DNA of 64,000 bases from CBDCDJ01 sp965215355 (GTDB lineage: Bacteria > Deinococcota > Deinococci > Deinococcales > Trueperaceae), in assembly GCA_965215355.1 (NCBI GenBank), contig CBDCDJ010000007.1:682001-746000 (forward strand), given 5' to 3'. This document shows positions 56,012 to 63,964 of this stretch, in pieces (the stretch's first letter is position 1; the number at the start of each line of letters is the position of its first letter). A program made the translations under genes and the position numbers. Below the pieces are notes generated by a model, which worked only from the letters and a program-made list of their open reading frames with translations, was not told the origin of the DNA and made no database searches.

Positions 56012-56844
56012 TAAAAGGGTAAGTCCTCTTCTGGTGGAAATTCTTCGTCGATATCCAGTTGACTCACCGGGGCGCTCCTGGCTGCGGGTTTGCTTGCAAC
56101 CTCAGGGCGGGTACCGGCTCCACCCATGCCGGGACCTCGAGTCAGGAACTCGACACGCGACCCTTCGACGCGCGTCGTGTAGCGTTTGTTGCCGTCGTTG
56201 TCGGTCCAGGAGTCGTTGACGAGTCGCCCGACGACAAAGACCGCGTCGCCCTTGGCGAGTTCGGCGCTGCCCTCGGCTAAGTCGCGCCACACGTTGACGT
56301 CGACGTAGTGGGTTTTCTCCTGGTCGGCCCCGCTGCGGTCGCGGTAACGGTCGTTGACAGCCACCGAAAAGCGCGTCACGGCGCTGCCCGAAGGCGTGTA
56401 ACGCAACTCGGCGTCGCGCGTCAAGTTGCCGATGATTTTGACCTCGTTGAGCGCGTCGACGATGCGGTGCTGCCCGCGCGTGTCGGTGACGGTTTGCTCA
56501 CCCTTGCGGGTGCCGAAGGTCAGCGCCTCGACCCGCAACGCCTTGACGTCTAAGCTGCTCTTGCGCTGGCCGTCCTGGCCTTCCCAGGTGCGGTAGCTCA
56601 GAGCGCCCTCGACAAACACAGGCGCGGCCGCCTCGAGCCCGTTCGCCAAACTCTCCGCCGCCGCGCCGAACACGGTCACGCGGTGGTACCAGGCTAAGTC
56701 GCGCGCCTGCCCATCGTCACCGACGACGTGGTCGTTGCCGGCCAGGTTCAACTCTAAAATGGCTAAACCGCCGGGCGTGTAGCGAAGTTCGGGGGCTTGG
56801 GTCAGGGTGCCGACCAAATAAATGCTGTTCAGTCCTCGTGCCAT
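56011..56844 (-). CDS. ssb: Single-stranded DNA-binding protein with two OB folds
   Basis: SSB of 277 residues in which two OB domains lie in tandem: LNSIYLVGTLTQAPELRYTP (residues ~4-110) and LNEVKIIGNLTRDAELRYTP (~128-235), ending in an acidic DEEFPPEEDLPF tail that recruits partner proteins. Two OB folds per subunit (functional dimer) are the hallmark of Deinococcus-Thermus SSB. Placement between rpsF and rpsR is conserved. Confidence 0.96.
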   Translation of the reverse strand: MARGLNSIYLVGTLTQAPELRYTPGGLAILELNLAGNDHVVGDDGQARDLAWYHRVTVFGAAAESLANGLEAAAPVFVEGALSYRTWEGQDGQRKSSLDVKALRVEALTFGTRKGEQTVTDTRGQHRIVDALNEVKIIGNLTRDAELRYTPSGSAVTRFSVAVNDRYRDRSGADQEKTHYVDVNVWRDLAEGSAELAKGDAVFVVGRLVNDSWTDNDGNKRYTTRVEGSRVEFLTRGPGMGGAGTRPEVASKPAARSAPVSQLDIDEEFPPEEDLPF

Positions 56845-56891
56845 GCCTTGCTCCTTTTGGTCTCAAGTATCAGATGTCTTCGTTCTCGTCT

Positions 56892-57230
56892 CTAACTCGC
56901 GGCGGCTTGCGCTTGTGGCTGAACCTTTTTGCTGGTGCGCCACTCGGGCCGCTGTTTGACCGAGAGCACGCGCATCACGTTGTCGCGTTGGCGCAGCGCG
57001 GTCTCGATGGCTTTGGGGGCGGTGTGCGGCAGCTTCAGGGTGTAGATGATGTAGTAGCCTTCGCGCAGTTTGCGAATTTCGTAGGCCAAGCGCCGGTTCC
57101 CCCACTCGTCCGTCTCAACGATTTCGCCCCCCGCCCGCTCGACTTGCGTGGCGACGGCGTCTTTCTCGGTCTGAACTTGGGTCTCGTTGAGTCCGGGGTC
57201 CAAGATCAGGTTGAGGTCGTAGGTGTCCAT
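56892..57230 (-). CDS. rpsF: 30S ribosomal protein S6
   Basis: S6 of about 112 residues: YDLNLILDPGLNETQVQTEK, GNRRLAYEIRKLREGYYIIY, KAIETALRQRDNVMRVLSVK. ATG at 57230 gives the family N-terminus; a few in-frame codons upstream overlap the GAGGAGGT ribosome-binding site. The C-terminal tail is extended and Ala/Gln-rich (QPQAQAAAS) and lacks the terminal glutamates of E. coli S6, relevant to the neighbouring rimK. Confidence 0.95.
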   Translation of the reverse strand: MDTYDLNLILDPGLNETQVQTEKDAVATQVERAGGEIVETDEWGNRRLAYEIRKLREGYYIIYTLKLPHTAPKAIETALRQRDNVMRVLSVKQRPEWRTSKKVQPQAQAAAS

Positions 57231-57321
57231 GTGGAACCTCCTCTCATTCAAAGTTTGCCGCGCGGCGCGAAGCGTCTAAGGGTGGACGCTCGTGCTCGCT
57301 ATGTCGACGCGGCAACTGGAT

Positions 57322-57351
57322 AGTTTAGCACGTTTGAAGAGGTTTTGGCAA
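57322..57351 (-). promoter_or_regulatory. Promoter of the rpsF operon
   Basis: Minus strand: TTGCCA (57346-57351), 18-base spacer, TAAACT (57322-57327). Gives a leader of about 85 nt before rpsF, long enough for S6:S18 autoregulatory structure, although the known CCG-bulge motif is not clearly seen. The rest of the 330-base divergent gap to the rimB-like gene shows no other clear signal. Confidence 0.6.
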
Positions 57352-57560
57352 AAGTGGCTCGAGGGCGTTTCGGGCAAAGGCTTTCAGTGAAGCTTCAGTC
57401 GTCGGACACGGAGTTTTAAGGGCTGAGGTAACGAAACACAGCCTTCAGACACCGGTTTTCAAGGGCTCGCTCGTCCTGCGCGGGCTCCGTTTTTGTCCGG
57501 TGAGGAGTGCGGCTCGTGTCTTTGTACTCTTTTCGTTTGGCTCCGTGATAGGCTCTGGCA

Positions 57561-58034
57561 ATGGCAAACCTCCCCGTTATCGGCTGGCGTGAATACCTGG
57601 CGCTGCCCGAAATAGGCGTGAGCCGCATCAAGGTCAAGGTCGATACCGGCGCGCGCACCTCGGCGCTGCACGCGACGCGGCTCAAAGTTTACCGGGGCGA
57701 GGACGACACCGAGCGCGTGCGCTTCGTCGTTCCGGCGGGGGGCGAGCGCAGAAACAGAGTCAACGTCGACGTACCGGTGCTCGAGTGGCGACGCGTGAGA
57801 AGCTCGAACGGCCGCGTGGAGCGGCGGCCGGTCATCGTGACGCTGGTGGAACTTTTGGCACATAGCTGGCCCATCGAACTTACCCTGACGCGCCGCGACG
57901 AGATGAATTTTCCGATGCTCCTCGGGCGGCAGGCGCTCCGCGCGCACGTGCTGGTGGACGTGAGCAGGTCGTTTCTCGCCTCGCCTCCACCTTTGAAAAA
58001 AATTTTGTCCTCCAATAAGAAAGGCAAACTGTGA
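57561..58034 (+). CDS. rimB: RimB-like retropepsin-type aspartic protease (ATP-dependent zinc protease family)
   Basis: Protein of 157 residues: IGWREYLALPEIGVSRIKVK, then VDTGARTSALHA with the catalytic Asp of a retropepsin-like fold, and NFPMLLGRQAL near the C-terminus. RimB-type proteases trim poly-glutamate tails added to S6 by RimK. The gene overlaps rimK by 4 bases and is divergent from rpsF, supporting this role. The family was earlier misnamed ATP-dependent zinc protease. TAGGCT six bases before ATG. Confidence 0.87.
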   Translation: MANLPVIGWREYLALPEIGVSRIKVKVDTGARTSALHATRLKVYRGEDDTERVRFVVPAGGERRNRVNVDVPVLEWRRVRSSNGRVERRPVIVTLVELLAHSWPIELTLTRRDEMNFPMLLGRQALRAHVLVDVSRSFLASPPPLKKILSSNKKGKL

Positions 58035-58960
58035 AATTAGGCATTCTCTCGAGAAACAAGGCTCTCTACTCCACTCGCCGTTTGTGTGAAGCCGCGGAGG
58101 TCAGGGGCCACGAAGTCCGCGTCATCGACTATTTACGCTGCTACATGAACATCACCTCGAAACATCCCAAGGTCATTTTTGTGGGCGAGGAACTCGAGTT
58201 CGATGCAATCATCCCGCGCATCGGCGCGAGTTACACCTTTTACGGCACCGCCGTGGTGCGCCAGTTCGAGGTGATGAACGTGCTCAGCGCCAACGAGTCG
58301 CAAGCCATCACGCGCAGCCGCGACAAGCTGCGCTCGCTGCAACTGTTGGCGAGGGCGGGCGTGGGTTTGCCCGTCACGAGCTTCGCGCACTCGACCAAGG
58401 ACATCGGCGGCGTCGTGGACATCGTGGGCGGCGCGCCGCTGGTGGTGAAGTTGTTAGAGGGCACGCAAGGCGTCGGCGTGGTGCTCGCCGAAACGCAAAA
58501 AGCCGCCGAGTCGGTCATCGGCGCGTTCCGGCAACTCGACGCCAACATCCTCGTGCAGCAGTTCGTGAAAGAGGCCAAGGGGGCCGACATCCGCGCCTTC
58601 GTCGTGGGTGGCCGGGTCATCGCGGCGATGATGCGCCGCGCCGCCGAGGGCGAGTTCCGCTCGAACCTGCACCAGGGCGGCAAGGCTGAGCGGGTCAAAA
58701 TCAACCCGGCCGAGCGCGCCACCGCCGTCCAAGCGGCCAAGACAATGGGTTTGGAGGTCGCGGGCGTGGACATGCTCCGTGGCAAGGACGGCCCCGTGGT
58801 GATGGAGGTCAACTCGTCGCCGGGTTTGGAAGGCATCGAAAAAACGACCGGCGTAAACGTCGCCGAGGCGATTATCAAAGACTTGGAAGAACGTTTTGCC
58901 GAGCAGCAGGGCAAGGCGGCGCGGCGTAAAAGCCGGCAGCCGGTTGCACTCCAGGAGTGA
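58031..58960 (+). CDS. rimK: RimK-type ATP-grasp glutamate ligase
   Basis: ATP-grasp ligase of 309 residues: LGILSRNKALYSTRRLCEAA, FDAIIPRIGASYTFYGTAVV, APLVVKLLEGTQGVGVVLAE, QFVKEAKGADIRAFVVGG, GPVVMEVNSSPGLEGIEK (Mg-binding E-x-N). RimK adds glutamates to the C-terminus of ribosomal protein S6, whose gene is less than 1 kb away on the other strand. Operon with rimB and a methyltransferase gene. Confidence 0.94.
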   Translation: MKLGILSRNKALYSTRRLCEAAEVRGHEVRVIDYLRCYMNITSKHPKVIFVGEELEFDAIIPRIGASYTFYGTAVVRQFEVMNVLSANESQAITRSRDKLRSLQLLARAGVGLPVTSFAHSTKDIGGVVDIVGGAPLVVKLLEGTQGVGVVLAETQKAAESVIGAFRQLDANILVQQFVKEAKGADIRAFVVGGRVIAAMMRRAAEGEFRSNLHQGGKAERVKINPAERATAVQAAKTMGLEVAGVDMLRGKDGPVVMEVNSSPGLEGIEKTTGVNVAEAIIKDLEERFAEQQGKAARRKSRQPVALQE

Positions 58961-59676
58961 AGCCGCCCTGGCTGTTCGACGAGTTTTGGATTTTCGACCC
59001 CGTCAGAAACGGCGGCCCCGACTTCTCCAACCCCGAACAGGTCGCAGCCTACGACCGCAAACAGCACAGCGACCCGGCGCGAGAGCAGTCCCTTTTGCGC
59101 GAACTCGGGCTGGGCGCAGACCATACCCTTATCGAGTTCGGCTCGGGAACGGGCACGCTCGTTTTGGAGGCGGCTAAAATCTGCAAGGAAGTTATTGCCG
59201 TCGATATTTCAAAGGCGATGCTCGAGTACACCCGAAAGCGGGCCGAAAGTTTGGGTTTGGATAACCTGAGCTACCGTCACGAGGGTTTTCTGAGCTACGA
59301 GCATAGGGGTGAGCCGGTGGACTTTGCCATCACCCAAAACGCGCTTCATCACCTGCCGGATTTTTGGAAGGTGCAGGCGCTGCACCAAATAAGCGAACTA
59401 CTAAAACCGGGTGGGACGTTTTACCTGCGTGACGTGGTGTACTCTTTCGAGCCGGTTGAGCTTGCGGAAAGGATAGAGGCTTGGTTCGACGCCGTCACTG
59501 TTGCGAATCCTGAAGAGGGCTGGACTCGAGCCGAGTTCGAAGCGCACGTACGCGAGGAGTTCAGCACCTACGGTTGGGTGTTGGAGGCGATGTTCGAGAG
59601 AACGGGGTTTGAAATCGTCAGCTCGAGTTACAGCGATTTGAAGACTTACGCCAGCTACACCTGCATCAAAGTTTGA
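58957..59676 (+). CDS. Class I SAM-dependent methyltransferase
   Basis: Protein of 239 residues: LIEFGSGTGTLVLEAAKICK (motif I), VIAVDISKAMLEYTRKRA, FAITQNALHHLPDFWKVQAL, LKPGGTFYLRDVVYS. It belongs to the Methyltransf_11/25 group, with unknown substrate. GTG start overlaps the rimK stop (GTGA), so it is translationally coupled; its participation in S6 or ribosome modification is possible but unproven. Confidence 0.9.
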   Translation: MKPPWLFDEFWIFDPVRNGGPDFSNPEQVAAYDRKQHSDPAREQSLLRELGLGADHTLIEFGSGTGTLVLEAAKICKEVIAVDISKAMLEYTRKRAESLGLDNLSYRHEGFLSYEHRGEPVDFAITQNALHHLPDFWKVQALHQISELLKPGGTFYLRDVVYSFEPVELAERIEAWFDAVTVANPEEGWTRAEFEAHVREEFSTYGWVLEAMFERTGFEIVSSSYSDLKTYASYTCIKV

Positions 59677-59712
59677 GTAAAGCCAAAAGCTGCGTTCAAA
59701 TTGTCGTCGGAG

Positions 59713-60438
59713 TCAATCGACCTCGCCCACATACACCGTCGCGCCGCTCGCCAAATTCGGGTCGGCGGCGGCGTTTACGATTGCCTCGGCAAAGTCCCGA
59801 ACGCTCGGCAATGCGCCCGCCTGCGCCCGGCGCGCTTCGATTAAACCGGGCGCGGCGCGCTCGAGCAACTTCGGCGTAATCGTGCCTTCGATGAGGTCGC
59901 CGCTGACCACGACGAGGCTGACGCCCAAGTCTGCCAGCTCGGGAATGCGCTCGCGCAGGGCTTCCTCGCCTGCCTTTTTGCTCATCGCGACCGTTTCGTA
60001 CTCGGGGAAAACCGGTTTCTCGCCGTAAAAGTGCGCCAAGTGGCTCGTCACGAACACGACCCGGCTGGGTCGCGGCATGAGGGGCAGGGCGTGCTCGAGC
60101 GTTTGGACCTGCGCGGTCAAGTTGAGCTGTAGCGCGTAGTCGGCGGCCTTATTTTTCTCCAAACCGCCGCTCGCGTTGAGAACGAGCAGGTGAAGCGTTC
60201 CAAAGGTCTCTTCGACGGCCGCCATCATCTTGCGTAGGTCTGCTGTTGAAGTAATATCGGCCTGAGCCAAAAGCGCCCTGCGCCCCGAGTGCTCGACCTC
60301 GGCGGCGACTTGGAAGGCTCGAGCCCCTTTGCTGCGGTAGTTGATGGCGACGTCGGCGCCGCGCGCGGCGAGCAGTTTAGCGACCGCCGCCCCGACACCC
60401 CTCGAGGCTCCAGTCACGAGGGCGGTTTTTGCCTTCAT
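59713..60438 (-). CDS. SDR-family oxidoreductase
   Basis: Short-chain dehydrogenase of 241 residues: TALVTGASRGVGAAVAKLLA (TGxxxGxG), NASGG, VVFVTSHLAHFYG. The catalytic region reads EYETVAMSKKAGEEALR, so Tyr and Lys are seven to eight residues apart instead of the usual YxxxK; activity may rely on a rearranged dyad, as in some atypical SDRs. TACATT is seven bases before ATG. Confidence 0.88.
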   Translation of the reverse strand: MKAKTALVTGASRGVGAAVAKLLAARGADVAINYRSKGARAFQVAAEVEHSGRRALLAQADITSTADLRKMMAAVEETFGTLHLLVLNASGGLEKNKAADYALQLNLTAQVQTLEHALPLMPRPSRVVFVTSHLAHFYGEKPVFPEYETVAMSKKAGEEALRERIPELADLGVSLVVVSGDLIEGTITPKLLERAAPGLIEARRAQAGALPSVRDFAEAIVNAAADPNLASGATVYVGEVD

Positions 60439-60857
60439 AGGTTCGAATGTAGCACGCGCAGCGGCGTCTCAAGGCCTCACTATCCCTCGTTTGGGCTTTG
60501 GCAACTCGGCGAGAGGCTTTACAGGGGGTAGCCGGGCTTTCTCCGGAGCTCTAAGGTTCTTTACAACCAAAGGTCATTCCGGTCGGGTCCTCGACACGCG
60601 GTCAGGTCTCGGTCAGGGCACTTCGCCTACGGTTGGACTCGAGCATCCTCTTGCGCCGCTCCCAACGTCATCCGGCAGTGTTTTCAAGAGAGGATTTCAG
60701 AGAGGAGGAGCCGTTGTAGATTCGTCGCTCGAAACGCCCGCGCAGCGTCTCTACCGACCGCTGCACCACCCTCAGCGCCGTAATTCTTCGTCCAGCCGTT
60801 CGTGCTGGGTGTCGTACCGGCAAAAAACATTAACACCGCACCTGAGAAAGGACCATC
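60439..60857. other. 419-bp gap before the accessory module
   Basis: No convincing coding sequence, RNA gene or strong promoter found. It includes CGGTCAGGTCTCGGTCAGG direct repeats near 60598-60616 and GAGGAGGAGCC followed closely by a stop (about 60703-60720), possibly the trace of a short leader peptide. The GAAAGGACC ribosome-binding site of the next gene is at its end. Confidence 0.35.
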
Positions 60858-61925
60858 ATGTCTGCAAACAACTACGTGAGCAACCAAGATGTACGCCTAC
60901 CGACGCGCGTCAAGCGCGCCCTCAACGACCTCGTCGTCAAGTACCAGCTCGAGGCTGCTCAAGTCGCCACGGGCGTCGAGGTCAATGACGAAGTTGGAAA
61001 CTTTTTCAAAGACCTGCTCGACACCCTCAAAGACAAACAGCCCCGGCGTTTCGAGATGGTCAGAGGCCGGATGGCCCGCCCTATGGAGGAGTACCGATTC
61101 GACGCCCGCTACAGCGCGTTTCGAGAACTCGACCTCAGACAGGCCGGCGCACTCGGCAGAGTAGACCTTTTAGCTAAGCACAAAGCGGCGGTGAGCCCGT
61201 TGCGTGACAGTTGGGTCCACATCCCGCCGTCAGTACCCGGTGCGGGCGAGCTCGAGCGGCCCGTTTTCGACGACCCGCTGCTCGTTTTTCCGCAGGCGCA
61301 GTACCGGGGCCTCAGGTTTCACCTGCACAAGGTCCGTTGCATTGACGAAACAGGTCCCAGCTGGTTCGAGTGGGGCGAGGACGAGATCTACTGCGGCGCG
61401 GTGGCCGTGGACGAGAACGGCGAGACGAGCTCCGGGGGTTTGTTTAAAGTAGGCGACTTCGACGACGGTGACGTCAAAACCTACAGTTTCCCCGGCAAAC
61501 GGCTCCAGCACTTCAACCTTCACGAGGGCGGCGACACCTTCCCCAAAATTTACACCTTGGCCGTTTCCCTCATCGAACACGACTCGGGCGACCTGCCCGA
61601 ATGGTTCAACAAATTCCTCGACGCCGTGAAGGACAAGGTCGCCGAGTATTTAGGGACGCTGCTCGGCGCCGCGGTCGGTTCGTCGCTCGGTCCTCTCGGC
61701 GCTCTTTTCGGCGCGGCCATAGGCTGGGCGCTCGGCAAGCTCGTCGGCCTTATCAAGAGCTGGCTCGGTGACGAGAACCTCGGCGTGCAAACGATCATGG
61801 CGACGATCAACAGCTACTCGGGCAACTGGGTAGGTTCGGGAACGAATCTGTCCAACCTGTATACCCGCGACTACAGAGCGCACAGCGGTCACTACCGCAT
61901 CTACTGGCGCTGCGAGCTGGTATAA
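60858..61925 (+). CDS. C2-like/glycine-zipper protein of unknown function (effector-like)
   Basis: Protein of 355 residues, not of a named family. Visible parts: helical N-terminus (to ~70); a beta-sandwich region with Asp-rich loops (residues ~150-240: FHLHKVRCIDETGPSWFEWG, EDEIYCGAVAVDENGE, GDFDDGDVKTYSFPGK) resembling Ca2+-binding C2-like folds; a hydrophobic Gly/Ala-rich hairpin at ~262-301 (GTLLGAAVGSSLGPLGALFG, AAIGWALGKLVGLI) that could insert in membranes; and a C-terminal strand (HYRIYWRCELV). No signal peptide. The next gene, 12 bases downstream, encodes a subtilase, so a protease-plus-pore-former arrangement is conceivable. Function is inference. Confidence 0.75.
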   Translation: MSANNYVSNQDVRLPTRVKRALNDLVVKYQLEAAQVATGVEVNDEVGNFFKDLLDTLKDKQPRRFEMVRGRMARPMEEYRFDARYSAFRELDLRQAGALGRVDLLAKHKAAVSPLRDSWVHIPPSVPGAGELERPVFDDPLLVFPQAQYRGLRFHLHKVRCIDETGPSWFEWGEDEIYCGAVAVDENGETSSGGLFKVGDFDDGDVKTYSFPGKRLQHFNLHEGGDTFPKIYTLAVSLIEHDSGDLPEWFNKFLDAVKDKVAEYLGTLLGAAVGSSLGPLGALFGAAIGWALGKLVGLIKSWLGDENLGVQTIMATINSYSGNWVGSGTNLSNLYTRDYRAHSGHYRIYWRCELV

Positions 61926-61937
61926 GTCGGGTCGGGG

Positions 61938-62591
61938 GTGGCGACACCCCCGCTCGTTCTTTTGATGATGCCACTCAACGTCATCCTTTTAGACGCCGGT
62001 CTCGAGCCTGACGAAGTGCCACCGAGCCCGCTGGTTCTCGGTTCCCTCCGGTCTTTTGTGGACGATCCGCTGCTCGCCCCGCTCGGCCACGGAACCGACA
62101 TGGTTGCCGTGCTGGCGCAGGCCCTCGCGTCTCGAGGCGCACCGGAAAGCGTGCGCCTCGAGGTGGGGCGGTTTATTTCGGGTCGGGGTTACGGCACGCT
62201 TGCGGCGCTCACCGCCGCGCTCGCTTGGGCTTTGGAACTGGAACCGTCGGTGGTGGCTGTGCCGTCAGGCCTTGTCGCGCCCAGCCCCTCTCTCCACCGG
62301 GCGGTTCAGGCGCTCGTTCGCCGCGGCAGCGTCGTGGTCGCGGCCGCGGGCAACCTGCGGGCTGGGCAATGCCGTCCCCTATACCCCGCAGCCTACCCGG
62401 AGGTTGTCGCGGTCGGCTGTGCGGAACACGCTGCTGCTTACCAAACGTGGCGTCCCCCGCCCGACCTGCTGTTGCCCGGCACGTTCACGCTGAGCCAGCG
62501 CCGGCCGCCGCGGACGCTCAGCGGCACCTCGTGCGCTACCATGCAAGCCGCGGCGCACTACTGCTTTTGCTTGTCCCGCAACCACACGTAA
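61938..62591 (+). CDS. Minimal subtilisin-like (S8) peptidase, cytosolic
   Basis: Protein of up to 217 residues with the full catalytic set in order: D19 (NVILLDAGLEPDE), H51 (LGHGTDMVAVLA), oxyanion N139 (VVVAAAGNLRAGQ) and S198 (LSGTSCATMQAAA). PLYPAAYPEVVAVGC is the canonical strand after the Asn. There is no signal peptide or propeptide and only 19 residues follow the Ser, making it far smaller than ordinary subtilases (~275+ residues). GTG 61938 or ATG 61965/61968 may start it. Likely coupled to the preceding gene and acting on it or another intracellular target. Confidence 0.85.
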   Translation: MATPPLVLLMMPLNVILLDAGLEPDEVPPSPLVLGSLRSFVDDPLLAPLGHGTDMVAVLAQALASRGAPESVRLEVGRFISGRGYGTLAALTAALAWALELEPSVVAVPSGLVAPSPSLHRAVQALVRRGSVVVAAAGNLRAGQCRPLYPAAYPEVVAVGCAEHAAAYQTWRPPPDLLLPGTFTLSQRRPPRTLSGTSCATMQAAAHYCFCLSRNHT

Positions 62592-62734
62592 CCGACAACC
62601 GTCGCAACGAGCCCGAGCAGCCCACCAAAAACCGCCTCGGGGATGATTTTGTCGTTGGCGAACCAACCCCACACGAACAGGGCCAGCAGCCCGATGAGAG
62701 CGACCGCGACGAGATAAGTACCAAACAGTTTCAT
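62558..62734 (-). CDS. 58-residue two-span membrane protein
   Basis: Small protein with ATG at 62734 behind GAGGAGAGAG, ending at TAG (62558-62560). Two membrane helices (LFGTYLVAVALIGLLALFVW; AVFGGLLGLVATVVGYVWL) joined by a short polar turn (FANDKIIPE) and a basic C-terminus (RDKQKQ), the shape of small holin-like or phage-type membrane proteins. It overlaps the 3' end of the convergent subtilase gene by 34 bases. A TTGACT-N17-TAAGAT promoter (62782-62804 region) lies upstream on the same strand. Confidence 0.65.
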   Translation of the reverse strand: MKLFGTYLVAVALIGLLALFVWGWFANDKIIPEAVFGGLLGLVATVVGYVWLRDKQKQ

Positions 62735-62754
62735 CTCTCTCCTCTCAACTTAAT

Positions 62755-62808
62755 CATATTGACTAAGCTATCCACATCTTAAACTCTCTTGTATTATAAG
62801 TCAATATG
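62755..62808. promoter_or_regulatory. Divergent promoter/operator between small membrane gene and repressor gene
   Basis: A perfect 10-bp inverted repeat CATATTGACT (62755-62764) / AGTCAATATG (62799-62808) flanks a 34-base AT-rich core, so a TTGACT -35-like element points each way. Minus strand: TTGACT-N17-TAAGAT is a good promoter for the 58-residue gene. Plus strand: TTGACT with TAAACT or TATTAT further on could serve the repressor gene. The dyad is a natural binding site for the S24-type repressor, giving autoregulation. Confidence 0.6.
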
Positions 62809-62853
62809 TTTTAGGATATGTCCAAGAAAGCATATTGTTTTGGGAGGTTGACG

Positions 62854-63561
62854 ATGGAAGCGTGGGCGGATGCACTCAAAGAAAGACGGCTGAAGTTCGG
62901 GATGTCGCAGCAAGACGTGGTGGCGGCGTCCGGGGAGGTGCTGTACCAGGCGGAGGTGAGCCGCCTGGAGCGCGGCATCGTTCACCCGACCGAGGACATC
63001 AGTCTGGAGAAGTTTTTCGCGCTCCTCAAGGCCCTAGAGTGGACGCTAGAGGACTTCGCCGCGGCGACGGGGTTGTCGTTGCCGTTCGCGTCGCAAGAGC
63101 AGGCCGAGGCGCTGCAGGCGGCGAGTCGGCTCGAGGTCACGCCGGAGTGGCTCAAGCTGCCGGTCTACGGCGCGGTCGCGGCGGGCAAGAAAGACGCCAA
63201 ACCCTTGAACGACGAGCACGTTTACATCCCGCGCGAAAAACTGCGCGCCAAGGGGGCCGACCCCGCCACGGTGAAGGTTTACCTCGTCAACGGCGACTGC
63301 ATGATTTCGAACGAGGCGCAGCGCATCCAAAAAAACATCGCGCCCGGCGACTACGTGGCGGTCGACTCGAGCCGCAAACCGCAACCCGGCGACGTGGTCG
63401 TCGCCTGGTGGCCGTTTGAAGACAAGATGGTCGTAAAACGCTTTAAGATAGAGGGTAAAGACATCGTCCTCTACCCGGTCAACCCGGCGCACCCGAACCT
63501 CGTCTTGGACCGCGAGGAAGACGTGTTCGTCCTCGGCACGGTGGTATGGCGGGGTGGTTGA
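62854..63561 (+). CDS. HTH/S24 LexA-like repressor with Ser-to-Cys in the catalytic motif
   Basis: Protein of 235 residues: N-terminal Cro/C1-type HTH (LKFGMSQQDVVAASGEVLYQ, AEVSRLERG), linker, then a LexA/CI S24 domain: cleavage-type Ala-Gly in YGAVAAGKK (110-111), NGDCM where the usual GDSM nucleophilic Ser is Cys149, and the general-base Lys195 in MVVKRFKIEG. The fold residues around are intact, so the protein may cleave itself with Cys, more slowly, or not at all. GGGAGG precedes ATG 62854. Likely controls the divergent small membrane gene and itself. Confidence 0.88.
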   Translation: MEAWADALKERRLKFGMSQQDVVAASGEVLYQAEVSRLERGIVHPTEDISLEKFFALLKALEWTLEDFAAATGLSLPFASQEQAEALQAASRLEVTPEWLKLPVYGAVAAGKKDAKPLNDEHVYIPREKLRAKGADPATVKVYLVNGDCMISNEAQRIQKNIAPGDYVAVDSSRKPQPGDVVVAWWPFEDKMVVKRFKIEGKDIVLYPVNPAHPNLVLDREEDVFVLGTVVWRGG

Positions 63562-63964
63562 GGTCGTCTACAAAGTCGCGCCGGAGGTGAACAGCGCTGA
63601 ACTGGCCGTGCTGTTCGCGGCGGCGTGGCCGGGGGATGGGGGTGCAGGAAATATGGGGAGGCTCGAGCACAGCCTGACTTACCTGTGCGCTTATCAGGAC
63701 ACGCGGCTCGTTGGCTTCGTCAACGTCGCTTGGGACGGCGGCGTCCACGGTTTTATCCTGGACACGACGGTGCATCCTCAATTTCAAAGACGGGGTATCG
63801 GCGCGGCACTCGTTACACGGGCGGCGGCGCTGGCGAAAGAGCGGGGACTGGTTTGGCTCCACGTCGATTTCGAGCCGCGCTTGACACGTTTTTACGAGCA
63901 GTGTGGGTTCAGGCCGACGGCTGCCGGATTGATGAACCTGAAGAGTGAGGTTGTCGAGCCGTAG
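63554..63964 (+). CDS. GNAT-family N-acetyltransferase
   Basis: Protein of 136 residues: RLVGFVNVAWDGGVHGFILD, TTVHPQFQRRGIGAALVTRA (acetyl-CoA pyrophosphate loop Q/RxxGxG/A) and HVDFEPRLTRFYEQCGFRPT. GTG start overlaps the repressor stop, so it is coupled to it. Acceptor unknown. The last 36 bases of the window hold no further gene start. Confidence 0.9.
   Translation: MVEVVYKVAPEVNSAELAVLFAAAWPGDGGAGNMGRLEHSLTYLCAYQDTRLVGFVNVAWDGGVHGFILDTTVHPQFQRRGIGAALVTRAAALAKERGLVWLHVDFEPRLTRFYEQCGFRPTAAGLMNLKSEVVEP

Noticed and set aside
60858..63561. Complete prophage
   Set aside because: A repressor, a holin-like small protein and a protease are present, but there are no integrase, terminase, capsid or tail genes nor att-like repeats nearby.
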